Source of the DNA: Flexivirga meconopsidis
Lineage (GTDB): Bacteria; Actinomycetota; Actinomycetes; Actinomycetales; Dermatophilaceae
Assembly (NCBI RefSeq): GCF_026162425.1
Contig: NZ_JAOBQJ010000002.1
Location: 310,001 to 374,000 of the forward strand
Direction: 5' to 3'
DNA: 64,000 bases
Made by a program: the position numbers and the translations under genes. Shown one piece after another: positions 35,784 to 46,232 of the stretch (the stretch's first letter is position 1; the number at the start of each line of letters is the position of its first letter). The notes below the pieces were generated by a model. It ran no database searches. It had not been told where the DNA came from and saw only the letters and a program-made list of their open reading frames with translations.

Positions 35784-37196
35784 TCACGTGGCCTTGCCAG
35801 CACGCAACAAATGCAGCCTCCGCCGCACAAGCGGCCAGAAGAGCACGAGTACACCGGTGGCGACGAGGCTGGTCCATACCTGGGTGCGGCCCGCCGAGGT
35901 GGTCAGCATGATGATCACCACGACTACGACACCGGCGATCAGGAAGATGTTGAGCCAGGGAAAGAAGCGCACCTTCACCTGCAAGGCGGCGACCTCCTCC
36001 GGAGTCATCTTCTGACGCAAACGCAGCTGGGTCAGTGCGATGAAGACGTAGACGAACAGCGCGACCAGGCCGGCGGAGTTCATGATGAAGTCGAAGATGC
36101 CGGAGTTCGGAGCCGCGAAGTTGACGATTGCCGCTGCGACACCGCCGATCGTCGACGCCAATACCGCGACCACTGGTACGCCGTTACGTGCCTCTCGCGC
36201 AACGAGTTTCGGCGCTAGCCCCTTGCGGGCCAGTGAGGCAAACATGCGCGACGCCGAGTAGAGACCTGAATTGAGCACCGACAGCACGGCGGTGAAGATG
36301 ACAAGTTCCATGATGGTCGACGCAGCGGGTATGCCGAACTTGTCGAATAGCACCGTGAACGGCGCGTTTTCGACACCGGTCGCTTCCGGGAGCTGATTCC
36401 ACGGGATCGCCATCGTGATGATCAGGATGGACCCCACGAAGAACAGCAGCACCCGCCAGATCACCGTGACCGTCGCGAGTTTCACGCCTTTCGCGGGGTC
36501 CTCCGACTCGGCCGACGCCATCACCGCGATCTCGGTACCGAAGTAGGAGAAGATCACCAGGGCGACTCCGGTGAGAATCGCACCGAAGCCCTTCGGCGCG
36601 AATCCGCCGTGATCCCAGAGGTTTTGGACTGCGAAGTTGCTGTCCGGCCACAGCCCGAGCACGAAGAGCGCACCCACCACCAGGAAGACGATGATCGCGG
36701 CGATCTTGATGCTCGCCAGCCAGAACTCGGTCTCACCGAACGACCGCACCGAAATCAGATTGGTGCACACGAACACTCCGAGCAGCAGCAGCGACCACAG
36801 CCAGGACGGCAGCGCATGAAACCAGCCCTCAAGAGTATGCCCGCCGATCACCGCCTCGTAGGCGAGCACACCGACCCAGAAGTACCAGTAGAGCCAGCCG
36901 ACCAGGTATGCCGCCCAGTCCCCCATCCCGACTCGCGCGTACTCCATGAATGAACCGACCGCGGGCCGTGCCGCCGCCATCTCACCAAGCATCAGCATCG
37001 CGAGGTAGACCAGCAGACCACCGGCCAGATAGGACAGCACCGCCGCCGGCCCGACCGAATGGACGATATTGGCCGACCCGACGAACAGACTTGAACCAAT
37101 GATTCCACCGAGTGTGACCATCGTGATGTGACGCGGACGCAACTTCTTGGGAGTGTGCTCCGCACCATCGGCACTCGGCGGTTTCGACAAGTCCAT
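35784..37196 (-). CDS. Amino-acid permease (GABA/AnsP-like, APC superfamily)
   Basis: 470 residues and twelve helices. HITMVTLGGIIGSSLFVGSA and FSYFGTEIAVMASAESEDPAKG are the helix-1 and helix-6 signatures of the AAT subgroup (GabP, AnsP, ProY). Substrate cannot be set from sequence. I chose the ATG at 37196 because GGAAGGA lies at proper spacing; the longer forms from 37214 or 37232 lack a site. It is separated from the ABC operon by about 100 bases that may hold the ABC promoter. Confidence 0.9.
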   Translation of the reverse strand: MDLSKPPSADGAEHTPKKLRPRHITMVTLGGIIGSSLFVGSANIVHSVGPAAVLSYLAGGLLVYLAMLMLGEMAAARPAVGSFMEYARVGMGDWAAYLVGWLYWYFWVGVLAYEAVIGGHTLEGWFHALPSWLWSLLLLGVFVCTNLISVRSFGETEFWLASIKIAAIIVFLVVGALFVLGLWPDSNFAVQNLWDHGGFAPKGFGAILTGVALVIFSYFGTEIAVMASAESEDPAKGVKLATVTVIWRVLLFFVGSILIITMAIPWNQLPEATGVENAPFTVLFDKFGIPAASTIMELVIFTAVLSVLNSGLYSASRMFASLARKGLAPKLVAREARNGVPVVAVLASTIGGVAAAIVNFAAPNSGIFDFIMNSAGLVALFVYVFIALTQLRLRQKMTPEEVAALQVKVRFFPWLNIFLIAGVVVVVIIMLTTSAGRTQVWTSLVATGVLVLFWPLVRRRLHLLRAGKAT

Positions 37197-37294
37197 CACT
37201 GTCCTTCCGGCCATCGGCGATGTATGGCGCACCGCGCGCTACCGACTCTGGCACACGCAGTGCCGGTCAACGGGTCTTCGGTGACAATGGACTC

Positions 37295-37705
37295 ATGCGC
37301 ACGCTGCTGAACCTCATCTGGCTGATCCTCTGCGGGTTCTGGATGGCCGTCGGTTATGCCATCGCGGGCGTGATCTGCTGCATCCTGATCATCACCATCC
37401 CGTTCGGGATCGCATCGTTCCGGATGGCCAATTACGCGCTCTGGCCGTTCGGGCGGACGGTGGTGCGCGACCCGCGTGCCGGCGCCCCGTCCGTGATCGG
37501 CAACATCATCTGGTTCATCTTCGCCGGCTGGTGGCTGGCGATCGGGCACATTGTCACCGGCATCGCGCTCTGCCTGACGATCATCGGCATCCCGCTCGGC
37601 ATCGCGAGCTTCAAGATGGTGCCGATCTCGTTGCTGCCGCTGGGTGCCGAGATCGTGCCGGTACGTGACACTGCCGTCGCCGGGTACGGTTACCAGCCGC
37701 GCTGA
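37295..37705 (+). CDS. YccF-family inner-membrane protein
   Basis: 136 residues made of two YccF repeats: MRTLLNLIWLILCGFWMAVG with IPFGIASFRMANYALWPFG, then IGNIIWFIFAGWWLAIGH with IPLGIASFKMVPISLLPLG. Function is unknown; the family is a conserved small membrane protein. The start is supported by GACAAT exactly six bases upstream of the ATG (leaderless). It converges on ppc with a 12-base gap. Confidence 0.9.
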   Translation: MRTLLNLIWLILCGFWMAVGYAIAGVICCILIITIPFGIASFRMANYALWPFGRTVVRDPRAGAPSVIGNIIWFIFAGWWLAIGHIVTGIALCLTIIGIPLGIASFKMVPISLLPLGAEIVPVRDTAVAGYGYQPR

Positions 37706-37717
37706 GCGTCGGAGTGA

Positions 37718-40513
37718 TCAGCCCGAGTTGCGCAGGGCCGTCGCGAGACCGTTCATCGTGAGCAGGATGCCGCGCTGCACCTGCGGGTCCTCGTCACCCG
37801 AGCGGTAACGACGCAGCAACTCGATCTGCAGGTGGTTGAGCGGCTCCAGGTAGGGGAACCGGTTGAACACCGAGCGTTTCAGCGCGGCGTTGTCCCACAG
37901 CAGATCCTCGTGACCGGTGACCCGCGCAAACATCCGCAAGGTGCGGGCGTGTTCGTCGGTGATCTTGCCGAAGACGCGCTCCCGCAGCGCCTCGTCCTCG
38001 ACCAGACGCGAATAACGTTCCGCAATACCGAGATCCGACTTCGCCATCACCTGCGCCAGGTTGGACATCACGGTCTGGAAGAACGGCCACCGCTCATACC
38101 AGTCACGCAGCTGGGCCAACCGCTGCTCGTCGTCGCCGACCCACTGCTCCAGCGCGGTGCCGGTGCCGTACCAGCCGGGCAGCATGACCCGCGACAACGA
38201 CCACGACATCACCCACGGTATGGCGCGCAGGTCGCTGATCTCTTTGGTCTGCTTGCGAGAGGCCGGCCGCGACCCGATGTTCATCGCACCGATCTCCCCC
38301 ACCGGCGTGGCGGTGGTGAAGTATTCGACGAACCCATCGGTGCGGTGCACCAGATCGGCATACGCATCCCTTGCCAGAGAAGCGATTTCGTCCAGCACGG
38401 CATACGCCTCGGCGGTCTCCTCCCCCAGCCCCTCGACATCCAGCAGCGACGACTCCAAGGTCGCCGCGAGCAGCGACTCGAGGTTGCGGGTGGCGAGCGG
38501 CGGCTCGGCATACTTCGCCGCGATGATCTCGCCCTGCTCGGTCAGCCGCAGCGAGCCCCGCACTGCGCCAGGCGGCTGCGCCAGGATCGCCCAGTAGCTC
38601 GGGCCGCCACCGCGGCCGACGGTGCCACCACGACCGTGGAAAAGCCGCAACCGGATGTCGCCCTCACGTGCCGCCTCGACCAACTCGAGCTCGGCACGGT
38701 AGAGCGCCCAGTTGGCTGCCAGGTAGCCGCCGTCCTTGTTGGAGTCGCTGTAGCCGAGCATCACCTCCTGCAGACCGCCCTTGGAGTCGACCAGCTGGCG
38801 ATAGGCCGGCACCGCCAGCGCGGAACGCAGGGTGGTGGCCGAAACCTGAAGATCCTCAATGGTTTCGAAGAGCGGCACGATGTTCACCGACGAGGTCGCA
38901 CCCTCTTCGCCCACACCGGGATCGAGCAGCCCGCCCTCCTTGAGCAACACGGCGCACTCCAGCATGTCCGACACCGACGTGCACATGCTGATCACATAGT
39001 TGGGCACGGCCTCAGGGCCGAAGGTGCGCACCGCTTGCGCGGCCGCCGCGGTGATCGCCAGCTCCTTGGCGGTCTGCTCGGAGAAGTCCGCACCCGGTCC
39101 CACCAGCGGGCGCCGGTTGGCCAGCTCCGCGGTCAGCAGCTCGACCCGGGCGTCCTCGTCGAGCGACAGATAGTCGGGGTGCACGCCGGCCCACGCGAAC
39201 AACTCGGCAATCGTGGTCTCGTGGACGTCGGAGTTTTGCCGAAGGTCGAGCCCGTAGAGGTGAAAACCGAACGTGCGCACGGCTTCCCGCAGTCCGAGCA
39301 GCCGGTCGTCGGCGATCAGCGCACCCGAGCCGGATCGCAGCGTCTGATCGATGACGTCCAGGTCGGCGAGCAGCCCCTCCGGAGTGGTGTATGGCGGGGC
39401 ACCCGCAACGGACACGGCCGCCTGGAACCAGTCGTCGAAGAACTCGCTGTGCGTCGCGGACAACCGGCCGCGGATCCAGCGGATGGCCTGCCGGAACGGC
39501 TCGTCGTCACGCTCGTCGGCGGCGTTGTTGCCGGCCAGCGCGACCAGCTCGGGAGACGTCGGCGTCATACGGACCGAGAAGGAGAACTCATGCTCCAGCG
39601 CGTCGAGCTCGGTCAGGTAGTGCTGCAACGCGACCTGCGCGGCCCGACCACTGGCGGTCGCCACGACCGATGCGTCGACGTTGGGATTGCCGTCGCGGTC
39701 CCCACCAATCCACGAACCCGGCCGAAGCACAGGCTGTTTCGCGACCTCGGCCGACGGGTAGCGCGCACGCAGCTCATCCCGCACCTGCGCGTTCAGCTTC
39801 GGCATCACCTCGAAGAGCGACGCGTCGAACCACCGCAGGCCGACCTCGATCTCGTCGGTGATCCGCACCCGCTGCAACCGCACCAACGCGGTGTGCCACA
39901 GGGTCAGGATCTGCAGCCGGATCTCGCGCAGCGCAGCGGCCTCTTCCTCGTCGGTGAAGCTGACCCGCTCCCGCTCGCGCATCACTTCCTTGATCCGCGA
40001 TTGGGTCTGGAAGACCGTGCGCCGACGGGTCTCGGTCGGATGAGCGGTGATCACCGGCACGACCGTCGCGCCGGTCAGCGCGTCCTGCACCTGGTCGTCG
40101 TCCAGCTCCGCCTCGTCCAGCTTGCGGAAGGTCGCCGCCAGCGAACCATCGGGCGCCGGCTTGCCCGCCCGCACGTGCATCGCCCGGCGCCGCTCCCGGT
40201 GCAGATCCTCGGCGAGGTTGGCCAGCAAGGCAAACAGGGTGAACGCCCGGACGACGTGCATCGCCCGCTTGGTCGGCAACCCGTCGAAGATCGAGGCGAA
40301 GTCCTCGCGATCCTCCTCCTGCCGGCGCACCGCGAAGGCACGCGTGCGGGCCTCCTCCACCAGGTCGAGCACTTCCTGGCCCTCCTGCTCGGCGATGACA
40401 TCGCCGAGCAGCCCGCCGAGCAGGCGGATGTCCTCGCGCAGCGGTTCGGAGGCCGCGCGTCCCTCTTCGGTCACGTCGAAAGTCAGCATGCGATCGAGCA
40501 TGCGTTCCAGCAT
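37718..40513 (-). CDS. ppc: Phosphoenolpyruvate carboxylase
   Basis: 931 residues; carboxylates phosphoenolpyruvate to oxaloacetate to refill the TCA cycle. Catalytic His-158 is in [14 protein letters not shown]; later motifs are [12 protein letters not shown] and [15 protein letters not shown], with the C-terminal ALRNSG close to the usual QNTG end. I chose the ATG at 40513; starts at 40501 or 40489 are also possible. The frame extends upstream to 40792 but that part overlaps an opposing gene and looks non-coding. Confidence 0.95.
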   Translation of the reverse strand: MLERMLDRMLTFDVTEEGRAASEPLREDIRLLGGLLGDVIAEQEGQEVLDLVEEARTRAFAVRRQEEDREDFASIFDGLPTKRAMHVVRAFTLFALLANLAEDLHRERRRAMHVRAGKPAPDGSLAATFRKLDEAELDDDQVQDALTGATVVPVITAHPTETRRRTVFQTQSRIKEVMRERERVSFTDEEEAAALREIRLQILTLWHTALVRLQRVRITDEIEVGLRWFDASLFEVMPKLNAQVRDELRARYPSAEVAKQPVLRPGSWIGGDRDGNPNVDASVVATASGRAAQVALQHYLTELDALEHEFSFSVRMTPTSPELVALAGNNAADERDDEPFRQAIRWIRGRLSATHSEFFDDWFQAAVSVAGAPPYTTPEGLLADLDVIDQTLRSGSGALIADDRLLGLREAVRTFGFHLYGLDLRQNSDVHETTIAELFAWAGVHPDYLSLDEDARVELLTAELANRRPLVGPGADFSEQTAKELAITAAAAQAVRTFGPEAVPNYVISMCTSVSDMLECAVLLKEGGLLDPGVGEEGATSSVNIVPLFETIEDLQVSATTLRSALAVPAYRQLVDSKGGLQEVMLGYSDSNKDGGYLAANWALYRAELELVEAAREGDIRLRLFHGRGGTVGRGGGPSYWAILAQPPGAVRGSLRLTEQGEIIAAKYAEPPLATRNLESLLAATLESSLLDVEGLGEETAEAYAVLDEIASLARDAYADLVHRTDGFVEYFTTATPVGEIGAMNIGSRPASRKQTKEISDLRAIPWVMSWSLSRVMLPGWYGTGTALEQWVGDDEQRLAQLRDWYERWPFFQTVMSNLAQVMAKSDLGIAERYSRLVEDEALRERVFGKITDEHARTLRMFARVTGHEDLLWDNAALKRSVFNRFPYLEPLNHLQIELLRRYRSGDEDPQVQRGILLTMNGLATALRNSG

Positions 40514-40628
40514 GACGGCTCGATCACCGCGGCGGGGCTGGACGACTGCCGCGTGAGACAACTCACCGGTAACCCGTGCGCGGCCATTTAGCCACTGGTC
40601 GCGCGACCAGCAGCTAACGTCGACCCTT

Positions 40629-40931
40629 GTGACAGCTGACGCACAGACAACCCTCTCGGTGACCGTCGAAGCACAAGGGCTGCTGGCGCGTTTCGGCGCG
40701 CAGCCGGTCGTGCGGGTCGACAGCCGCGAGCACCCGGCGCGCTGGGGCGAGCCGGTCACCCTGTCCGTGCAGCCGGGTGACCACCGCGCCAAGGCGTTCT
40801 ACCGATACCGGGGCTCCAAGCGTGAGATCGCGCCGGCGGGGCGGACCATCAGCGTCGTCGCCGGCGAACACGTCCGGCTCGTTGCCCGCGCGAGCGGGGA
40901 GAACGGCGAACTCGTCCTGCGGCGCGCCTGA
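40629..40931 (+). CDS. Conserved hypothetical protein, all-beta
   Basis: 100 residues with no family I can name. The pattern of alternating hydrophobic residues ([39 protein letters not shown]) suggests a small beta-sandwich. TAACGT lies eight bases upstream of the GTG at 40629. It is divergent from ppc and precedes DUF4031 with a 25-base gap. Confidence 0.55.
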   Translation: MTADAQTTLSVTVEAQGLLARFGAQPVVRVDSREHPARWGEPVTLSVQPGDHRAKAFYRYRGSKREIAPAGRTISVVAGEHVRLVARASGENGELVLRRA

Positions 40932-40956
40932 GGCCACGGTCCCTAGAATCGACCGA

Positions 40957-41229
40957 GTGACCATTCTGATCGATCCACCGTTCTGGCCGGCACACGGCCG
41001 CCTGTGGTCACATCTGGTAAGCGATGCGTCGTACGACGAACTGCACGAGTTCGCAGCGCGACTCGGCGTCCCGGGACGCGGATTCGACCACGATCACTAC
41101 GACATTCCGCAAGAGCGGTATGACGCGGTGGTCGCGGCCGGCGCGGTCCCGGTCAAGGGCACCGAACTCATCCGGCGACTGATCGCCAGCGGCCTGCGCG
41201 TGCCGGAACGCGATCGCCGCGACCGCTGA
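40957..41229 (+). CDS. DUF4031 family protein
   Basis: 90 residues: TILIDPPFWPAHGRLWSHL, SYDELHEFAARLGVPGRGFDHDHYDIPQ and AVVAAGAVPVKGTELIRRL match the small DUF4031 family, whose Asp and His residues hint at metal binding or hydrolysis. The role is unknown. TAGAAT is seven bases before the GTG at 40957 (leaderless). Confidence 0.85.
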   Translation: MTILIDPPFWPAHGRLWSHLVSDASYDELHEFAARLGVPGRGFDHDHYDIPQERYDAVVAAGAVPVKGTELIRRLIASGLRVPERDRRDR

Positions 41230-41261
41230 CGGGCATGTCTACTGGCTGGTAAGTTCGCGAC

Positions 41262-41723
41262 ATGCCGACAAACCTCGAAGTCTCGATCGAGATCAATGCC
41301 GCTCCCGAGAAGGTCTGGGCCACCGTCTCCGACCTCACCCAGATGCCGAAGTGGAGCCCGCAAACCCGCAAGGTGATCGTCCGCGGCGGCCAGCTCGGCA
41401 AGGGCAGCAAGATGGTCAACGTCAACAAGCTCGGCTGGCGAGTGTGGCCAACGCAGAGCATGGTGACCGTGTTCGAGCCGGGCCGGACAATCGCCTGGCG
41501 GGTGAAGGAGAACCACGCCACGTGGAGCTTCGACCTTGAGCCTCTCGACGACGGCGCCCGCACCAAACTGGTCGAGCGGCGCGACGTCAGCGGCGGCACG
41601 ACTGCGGTGTCCAAACAGCTGATCGACAAGGTGATGGGTGGCGAGGAGTCCTTCGAGAAGGGCCTGACCTCGGGCATGCGCCAGACCCTGCAACGCATTC
41701 GCTCCCAGGTCGAATCCGCCTGA
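41262..41723 (+). CDS. SRPBCC (START-like) family protein
   Basis: 153 residues with the helix-grip fold start VSIEINAAPEKVWATVSDLTQMPKWSP and a matching C-terminal helix. This superfamily binds hydrophobic ligands or acts as polyketide cyclase-like proteins. TAAGTT is six bases before the ATG. It sits between DUF4031 and HIT genes, all on the plus strand with short gaps. Confidence 0.85.
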   Translation: MPTNLEVSIEINAAPEKVWATVSDLTQMPKWSPQTRKVIVRGGQLGKGSKMVNVNKLGWRVWPTQSMVTVFEPGRTIAWRVKENHATWSFDLEPLDDGARTKLVERRDVSGGTTAVSKQLIDKVMGGEESFEKGLTSGMRQTLQRIRSQVESA

Positions 41724-41738
41724 CAGTCAAGCGTTCTC

Positions 41739-42155
41739 GTGCTCGATCCCGACTGCGTGTTCTGCGCGATCTCCAGCGGTGAGTCGGCCGCGCACGAGGT
41801 CGCGCGCACGGAGCACACGGTCGCCTTCTTAGACAACCGGCCGGTCTTCAAAGGGCACGTGCTCGTCATACCGGCGCAGCACGTGGTGACACTGCCCGAT
41901 CTGCCGGCCGACCACCTGCAGCCGTTCTTCGCGCAGGTGCAGCGCATCGCCGCCGCCGTGCCGGATGCCCTCAACGCGCAGGGCACCTTCGTGGCGATGA
42001 ACAACAGAGTGTCGCAGTCGGTCGCGCACCTGCACTGCCATGTCGTCCCGCGCACCAAGGGCGACGGGCTGCGCGGGTTCTTCTGGCCACGCACAAATAC
42101 GCAGCAGGCGAGCAGGCTGCTTACGCCGAACGCCTGCGAACGACCCTTGATGTAA
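41739..42155 (+). CDS. HIT family nucleotide hydrolase/transferase
   Basis: 138 residues. The histidine triad is H97-L-H99-C-H101 (HLHCHVVP), with CVFCAISSGE at the N-terminus that may bind zinc. Members hydrolyse nucleotide phosphoramidates or dinucleotides such as AppppA. The GTG at 41739 is 16 bases after the SRPBCC stop. It contains one of the rare ATA codons, within the window-wide CGTCATAC motif (41864-41871). Confidence 0.9.
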   Translation: MLDPDCVFCAISSGESAAHEVARTEHTVAFLDNRPVFKGHVLVIPAQHVVTLPDLPADHLQPFFAQVQRIAAAVPDALNAQGTFVAMNNRVSQSVAHLHCHVVPRTKGDGLRGFFWPRTNTQQASRLLTPNACERPLM

Positions 42156-42296
42156 CGGATTGACTGCGCATCTGGAGCTTGCGGTCAGCGTTTTCCAAGT
42201 ATTGCTCCTACGATGGACGTCGGCGGGTGAGGGACCCGCGACGACGGCCGCCGAGGCACGGCAACCGCCGCCAAGGTCGACCGACTAGGGGTCACC

Positions 42297-43163
42297 ATGG
42301 AAGGCACACTGCAGACCGGAAGCATCGTGGTGGGGGTCGACACGTCGACGTCCTCGATGACCGCCCTCGACTGGGCGACCGAATACGCACAGGACGCGCA
42401 TGCGCCGATTCACCTGGTGCACGGCTTCAGCCACGACCGGCCCGACCTCGTCTTCAACATGGGCGCCGACCCTGAGGATCTGTATGCCGCCGGTGAGCGT
42501 GTGCTCGTGCGCGCCCGCAACCGAATCCAGTTGCGGGACAGGATGATCCAGGTGTCCACCTCGCACCCGGACGGCTACCCGGCAGCGGCCCTCGTCCGAG
42601 CGAGCGCACATGCGCAGTTGGTTGTGCTCGGATCGCACGGCGACAGCATGCTGCATATTTCCTCGCTCGGCGAGACCGCGCACCAGGTCGCCGCGCACGC
42701 CGCATGCCCGGTCGCCATCGTCCGCAAGGACAGTGCCGTGGAGTCGGCGTTCGGCCGCATCACCGTGGGCGTCGATCGGTCGGACCTGGCCGCGAAAGCC
42801 TTGGCCTGGGCGTTCGACGAGGCCGAACGAACCGGCGCCGAGGTGCTCGCCCTGCACGCCTGGCAGCCGCGCGACGCCAAGGACCCGGGCCTCGGGAGCG
42901 CCGACTGGGCGTCATACACCGCCGCCTGCCGGTCGCAGATCGAGGGGGCGATCGCGCAGCAGCAGGTCCAGCACCCGAAGGTGAAAGTGCTGACCGAGAT
43001 CTCCGACGGCAACCCGACCCGCTCACTGGTGCGCGAGTCGCACGCCAGCGATGCCGTGGTGATCGGCGCGCGCGGATCCGGCGGCTTCGAAGGCCTGCTG
43101 CTCGGCCGGGTCGCCCGCGACGTGCTCGGGCACGCGACCTGCCCGGTCGTCGTCATGCACTGA
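42297..43163 (+). CDS. Tandem-domain universal stress protein
   Basis: 288 residues with two UspA domains (about 1-142 and 152-288). The second keeps the ATP-binding loop GARGSGGFEGLLLGRVARDVL (G-x2-G-x9-G); the first is altered (GSHGDSMLHISSLGETAHQV), so perhaps only one site binds nucleotide. Such proteins are induced in stress or hypoxia in actinobacteria. The 141 bases upstream hold no clear DosR-type box. The gene ends before a REP-like element. Confidence 0.9.
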   Translation: MEGTLQTGSIVVGVDTSTSSMTALDWATEYAQDAHAPIHLVHGFSHDRPDLVFNMGADPEDLYAAGERVLVRARNRIQLRDRMIQVSTSHPDGYPAAALVRASAHAQLVVLGSHGDSMLHISSLGETAHQVAAHAACPVAIVRKDSAVESAFGRITVGVDRSDLAAKALAWAFDEAERTGAEVLALHAWQPRDAKDPGLGSADWASYTAACRSQIEGAIAQQQVQHPKVKVLTEISDGNPTRSLVRESHASDAVVIGARGSGGFEGLLLGRVARDVLGHATCPVVVMH

Positions 43164-43197
43164 CGAGCCGTCGCCTGGAATCGCTTCGGGGAATGCG

Positions 43198-43262
43198 CTG
43201 ATCTCGATACGCGGCTCGTTCCTCGCCGCTACTCGATCAGTGCAGACCACTACTCAATCAGC
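43198..43262. repeat. REP-like palindromic element
   Basis: CTGATCTCGATACGCGGC and GCCGCTACTCGATCAG form an imperfect palindrome with a nine-base loop, followed by a second partial copy (CACTACTCAATCAG). It matches the GAGTAG...GTATCGA repeat family at 541-655. It lies between the convergent Usp and S9 peptidase genes and probably ends transcription from both sides. Confidence 0.75.
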
Positions 43263-43271
43263 GGCACGTCC

Positions 43272-45380
43272 TCAGATGAGGTCCGTCGCCCCGATGCGGT
43301 CGAGCAGGAACGCATCCTCGAAGGCCTGCTCGCGCCAGGCGTCGTAGCGACCGCTGCGCCCACCGTGACCGGCGGACATCTCGGTCTTGAGCAGGATCGG
43401 CCGGTCCGGTCCGCCCGTGACCGTACGACGCAGCTGCTGCACCCATTTGGCCGGCTCGACGAAGAACACCCGCGGGTCATGCAGGCTGGTGGTCGCCAGG
43501 ATTGCCGGGTAACGCTCGGCGCGCACGTTCTCGTACGGCGTGTAGGACTTCATGTAGGAGTACACCTCCGCAGACTCCAGCGGGTTGCCCCACTCCTCCC
43601 ACTCCCCCACCGTCAGCGGCAACGACGGGTCGAGGATCGTGGTCAGTGCGTCGACGAATGGCACTGCCGCGTGCACGGCCGCATAGAGTTCCGGTGCGAG
43701 GTTGATGACCGCGCCGATGAGCAAACCTCCCGCCGAAGCTCCTTCTGCGGCAAGGCGATCCGGCGCCACCCACTGGGTGTCGATCAGCGCACGGGACACG
43801 TCGACGAAGTCGGTGAAGGTGTTGCGCTTGGCGAGCAGTTTCCCGTCGTCGTACCAACGTCGGCCGAGCTCACCGCCACCGCGCACGTGCGCCACCGCGA
43901 AGACGACCCCGCGGTCCAGCAGCGACAGCCGGCCTGAGGAGAAGTAGGGGTCGATCGGCAACTCGTAGGACCCGTAGCCGTAGACCAGTCCGGGGTTGTT
44001 GCCGTCGGCAGTGACTTCTCGTCGGCGCACCAACGACACGGGGACCTGGACACCGTCAGTGGCGGTGACCCAGAGCCGCTCCTCGACATACCTGTGCGGA
44101 TCGTATCCGGGCACGACACGTTGCTTGAGTTGCCGCAGCTCACCAGAAGCCGGTGTGTAGTCGTAGATAGTGCTCGGCGTCAGCCACGAGGTGAGGACGA
44201 GCTGCACTGTGTCCGAGTCGTATTCGGGGTTGGCACCGACCCCGACCGTGTGCAGCTCCGGCTCGACCGGCACCTCGACCGGATCTGCGTAACCTCCGCC
44301 GGACACCTTCGGCAGGATGCGGACGGTGCGCAGGCCCGCGTGCCGCATGGTGACCGCGCTGAAGCCACCGAAGGCATCGACACCGAGAATGCGGTCTCCG
44401 TCATCGCCGGTCAGCAACGGCTGCCAATGCTCCCTGGAAGGCTCCGCGATCGTCGCCACTGCGAGGTCGAAGTCCGGCCGGGCATCGTTGTGCACCACCA
44501 GGATTCGGTCACCATCAACCTCCACGCTGTAGTCGAGGCCGGGCACGCGCGGCTGGACCACCCGCAACTGGCCGGTCGGATCGGCCAGGTCGAGCAGGTG
44601 GATCTCGCTCGTCGTGCTGGAACCGCTGAAGACCAGCAGCCACCGCTCGTCGCGGGACTCGTCGATGCCCATCGAGAAGAGCTCGTCGTCCTCGCGCAAA
44701 ATCAGCACGTCGTCGTCCTGCGGCGATCCGAGCTTGTGCCGCCATACCTCGTTCACCCGCCAGGCTTCGTCGCGCCTGGTGTAGAAGAGGTAGTCGCCGT
44801 CGAGCGACCAGACCAGGCCGTGCCCCATCCCGTGGACGGCGTCGTCGACGACCGCACCGGTGGCGATGTCTCGGACCGAGAGGTCGTTGACCTCGTCGCC
44901 GGTCACGTCCACCCCGACCGCCACCCGGGTGCCGTCGGGGCTCACGGCGAGATCGGACAACTCGAAGAAGTCACGTCCCTGCGCCTCGCGGTTGCCGTCG
45001 AGAAGGATCTGTTCGCCGGCCGGCACGACGCCGGGCTCCAGCTCAGGGCGGCCCGCGCCCTCGGTGAACGGCAGCCGCGCGTGAACGGCGTACTGCTGCC
45101 CCTCGATGGTGCGGGTGTAATACCACCAGCCGCCCATCCGGACCGGGACCGAGAGATCGGTCTCCTGAGTGTGCGCCTTGATCTCGCCGAAGATGCTGTC
45201 CGCCAACGGTTTCAGGTGAGCGGTGAGCGCTTCGGTGTAGGAGTTCTCGGCGTTGAGGTGGGCGATGACCTCGGGCGCGTCCTTGTCGCGCAGCCAGTCG
45301 AAGTCGTCGACGAAGGTGTCGCCGTGGAAGGTGCGCTTGGTGGGCACCGCACGCGCCACAGGAGGTTGCGGTTCAGTCAC
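43272..45380 (-). CDS. S9-family peptidase, oligopeptidase B-like
   Basis: 702 residues: an N-terminal seven-bladed propeller (about 70-400) and a C-terminal alpha/beta-hydrolase domain with Ser-549 (GASAGG), Asp-635 (LHDPRV) and His-672 (SAGHGG). The layout and length match PtrB, which cuts short peptides after basic residues. No signal peptide, so it is cytoplasmic. I chose the GTG at 45380 (TEPQPPVARAVPTKR); the frame runs on to 46106 but overlaps the sugar permease on the same strand and is not protein-like there. Confidence 0.93.
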   Translation of the reverse strand: MTEPQPPVARAVPTKRTFHGDTFVDDFDWLRDKDAPEVIAHLNAENSYTEALTAHLKPLADSIFGEIKAHTQETDLSVPVRMGGWWYYTRTIEGQQYAVHARLPFTEGAGRPELEPGVVPAGEQILLDGNREAQGRDFFELSDLAVSPDGTRVAVGVDVTGDEVNDLSVRDIATGAVVDDAVHGMGHGLVWSLDGDYLFYTRRDEAWRVNEVWRHKLGSPQDDDVLILREDDELFSMGIDESRDERWLLVFSGSSTTSEIHLLDLADPTGQLRVVQPRVPGLDYSVEVDGDRILVVHNDARPDFDLAVATIAEPSREHWQPLLTGDDGDRILGVDAFGGFSAVTMRHAGLRTVRILPKVSGGGYADPVEVPVEPELHTVGVGANPEYDSDTVQLVLTSWLTPSTIYDYTPASGELRQLKQRVVPGYDPHRYVEERLWVTATDGVQVPVSLVRRREVTADGNNPGLVYGYGSYELPIDPYFSSGRLSLLDRGVVFAVAHVRGGGELGRRWYDDGKLLAKRNTFTDFVDVSRALIDTQWVAPDRLAAEGASAGGLLIGAVINLAPELYAAVHAAVPFVDALTTILDPSLPLTVGEWEEWGNPLESAEVYSYMKSYTPYENVRAERYPAILATTSLHDPRVFFVEPAKWVQQLRRTVTGGPDRPILLKTEMSAGHGGRSGRYDAWREQAFEDAFLLDRIGATDLI

Positions 45381-45406
45381 CGCGCCAGGGTATGACGGGA
45401 GTCCCG

Positions 45407-46228
45407 TCACTCGTTGATGCCGGTCTGCTCCACGCCCGCGACGATCCACCGCTGCAGGAAGAGGAACATCAGCAGCAACGGGACCATCGACACGATGGCG
45501 GCCGCGAACATGCCTGGTATATCGACGGATTGGGCGGTGATATAGGTCGACAACGACACCTGCACGGTCCACGCCGACTGATCCTGGCCGATCACCAACG
45601 GCCAGAGGAAGGCGTTCCAACTGCCGATGAAGGTGATTGTCCCGATGGCGGCAGCGAAGCCGAGTGAGTTGGGCACGACAATGGAGCAGAAGGTGCGCAT
45701 CGGCCCGGCGCCGTCGATGCGGGCGGCCTCCTCCAGCTCCTTCGGAAAGCCGAGGAAGTACTGCCGGAAGAGGAACGTCGCGAGCGACTGGAACAACCCC
45801 GGCACGATGAGCCCGCGCAACGTCGAGACCCAGCCGAGCGTCGACACCATCACGAACGACGGCACGAAGGTAACCGCCGCCGGGATGAGCAGCGTCGCGA
45901 CGATCAGATAGAAGACCGCGTTTGCGTAGCGAACCGTCGAGCGGGCGAGGCCGTAGCCCGCCATACCGGAGATGATCAGCACGAGCACCGTCTGGGTGAC
46001 CGCGATGACCGCCGAGTTGAGCAGGCTGCGCCCGAGCGGCACCGAGGAGTCGGTGAAGATGCGCTTCAGGTTGGACCACTCCGGGTGGCTCGGGAACCAG
46101 GTCCACTGCTCGATGCTGACCAGCTGCGCTTGCGTCGACAGTGCACCGCGCAGCAACAGGTAGAACGGCACCAGGAAGAGCATGGCCGCGACGCCGAGCA
46201 CCAGGTAACGGATGGACCGGGTGGCCAT
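45407..46228 (-). CDS. Carbohydrate ABC transporter permease (MalG type)
   Basis: 273 residues, six helices. The EAA loop reads EEAARIDGAGPMRTFCSIVVP, typical of sugar importer inner-membrane proteins. GGGAAG upstream supports the ATG at 46228. It is followed by the S9 peptidase gene 26 bases later. No ATPase gene is in this cluster, so a shared MsiK-like ATPase elsewhere would be needed, as is common in actinobacteria. Confidence 0.92.
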   Translation of the reverse strand: MATRSIRYLVLGVAAMLFLVPFYLLLRGALSTQAQLVSIEQWTWFPSHPEWSNLKRIFTDSSVPLGRSLLNSAVIAVTQTVLVLIISGMAGYGLARSTVRYANAVFYLIVATLLIPAAVTFVPSFVMVSTLGWVSTLRGLIVPGLFQSLATFLFRQYFLGFPKELEEAARIDGAGPMRTFCSIVVPNSLGFAAAIGTITFIGSWNAFLWPLVIGQDQSAWTVQVSLSTYITAQSVDIPGMFAAAIVSMVPLLLMFLFLQRWIVAGVEQTGINE

Positions 46229-46232
46229 GTCT

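Noticed and set aside
37832-40591. Plus-strand frame of 919 codons opposite ppc
   Set aside because: Shadow of ppc; composition is His/Arg/Gln-rich and lacks motifs.
40514-40792. N-terminal extension of PEP carboxylase
   Set aside because: Residues are Arg/Cys/Ser-rich and unlike the family; the region overlaps the divergent hypothetical gene at 40629.
42160-42296. DosR (hypoxia) box upstream of the Usp gene
   Set aside because: GGGACC occurs but the flanking palindrome needed for DosR is missing.
45381-46106. N-terminal extension of the S9 peptidase into the sugar permease gene
   Set aside because: The extension overlaps another gene on the same strand and its residues look out of frame; the family start is at 45380.
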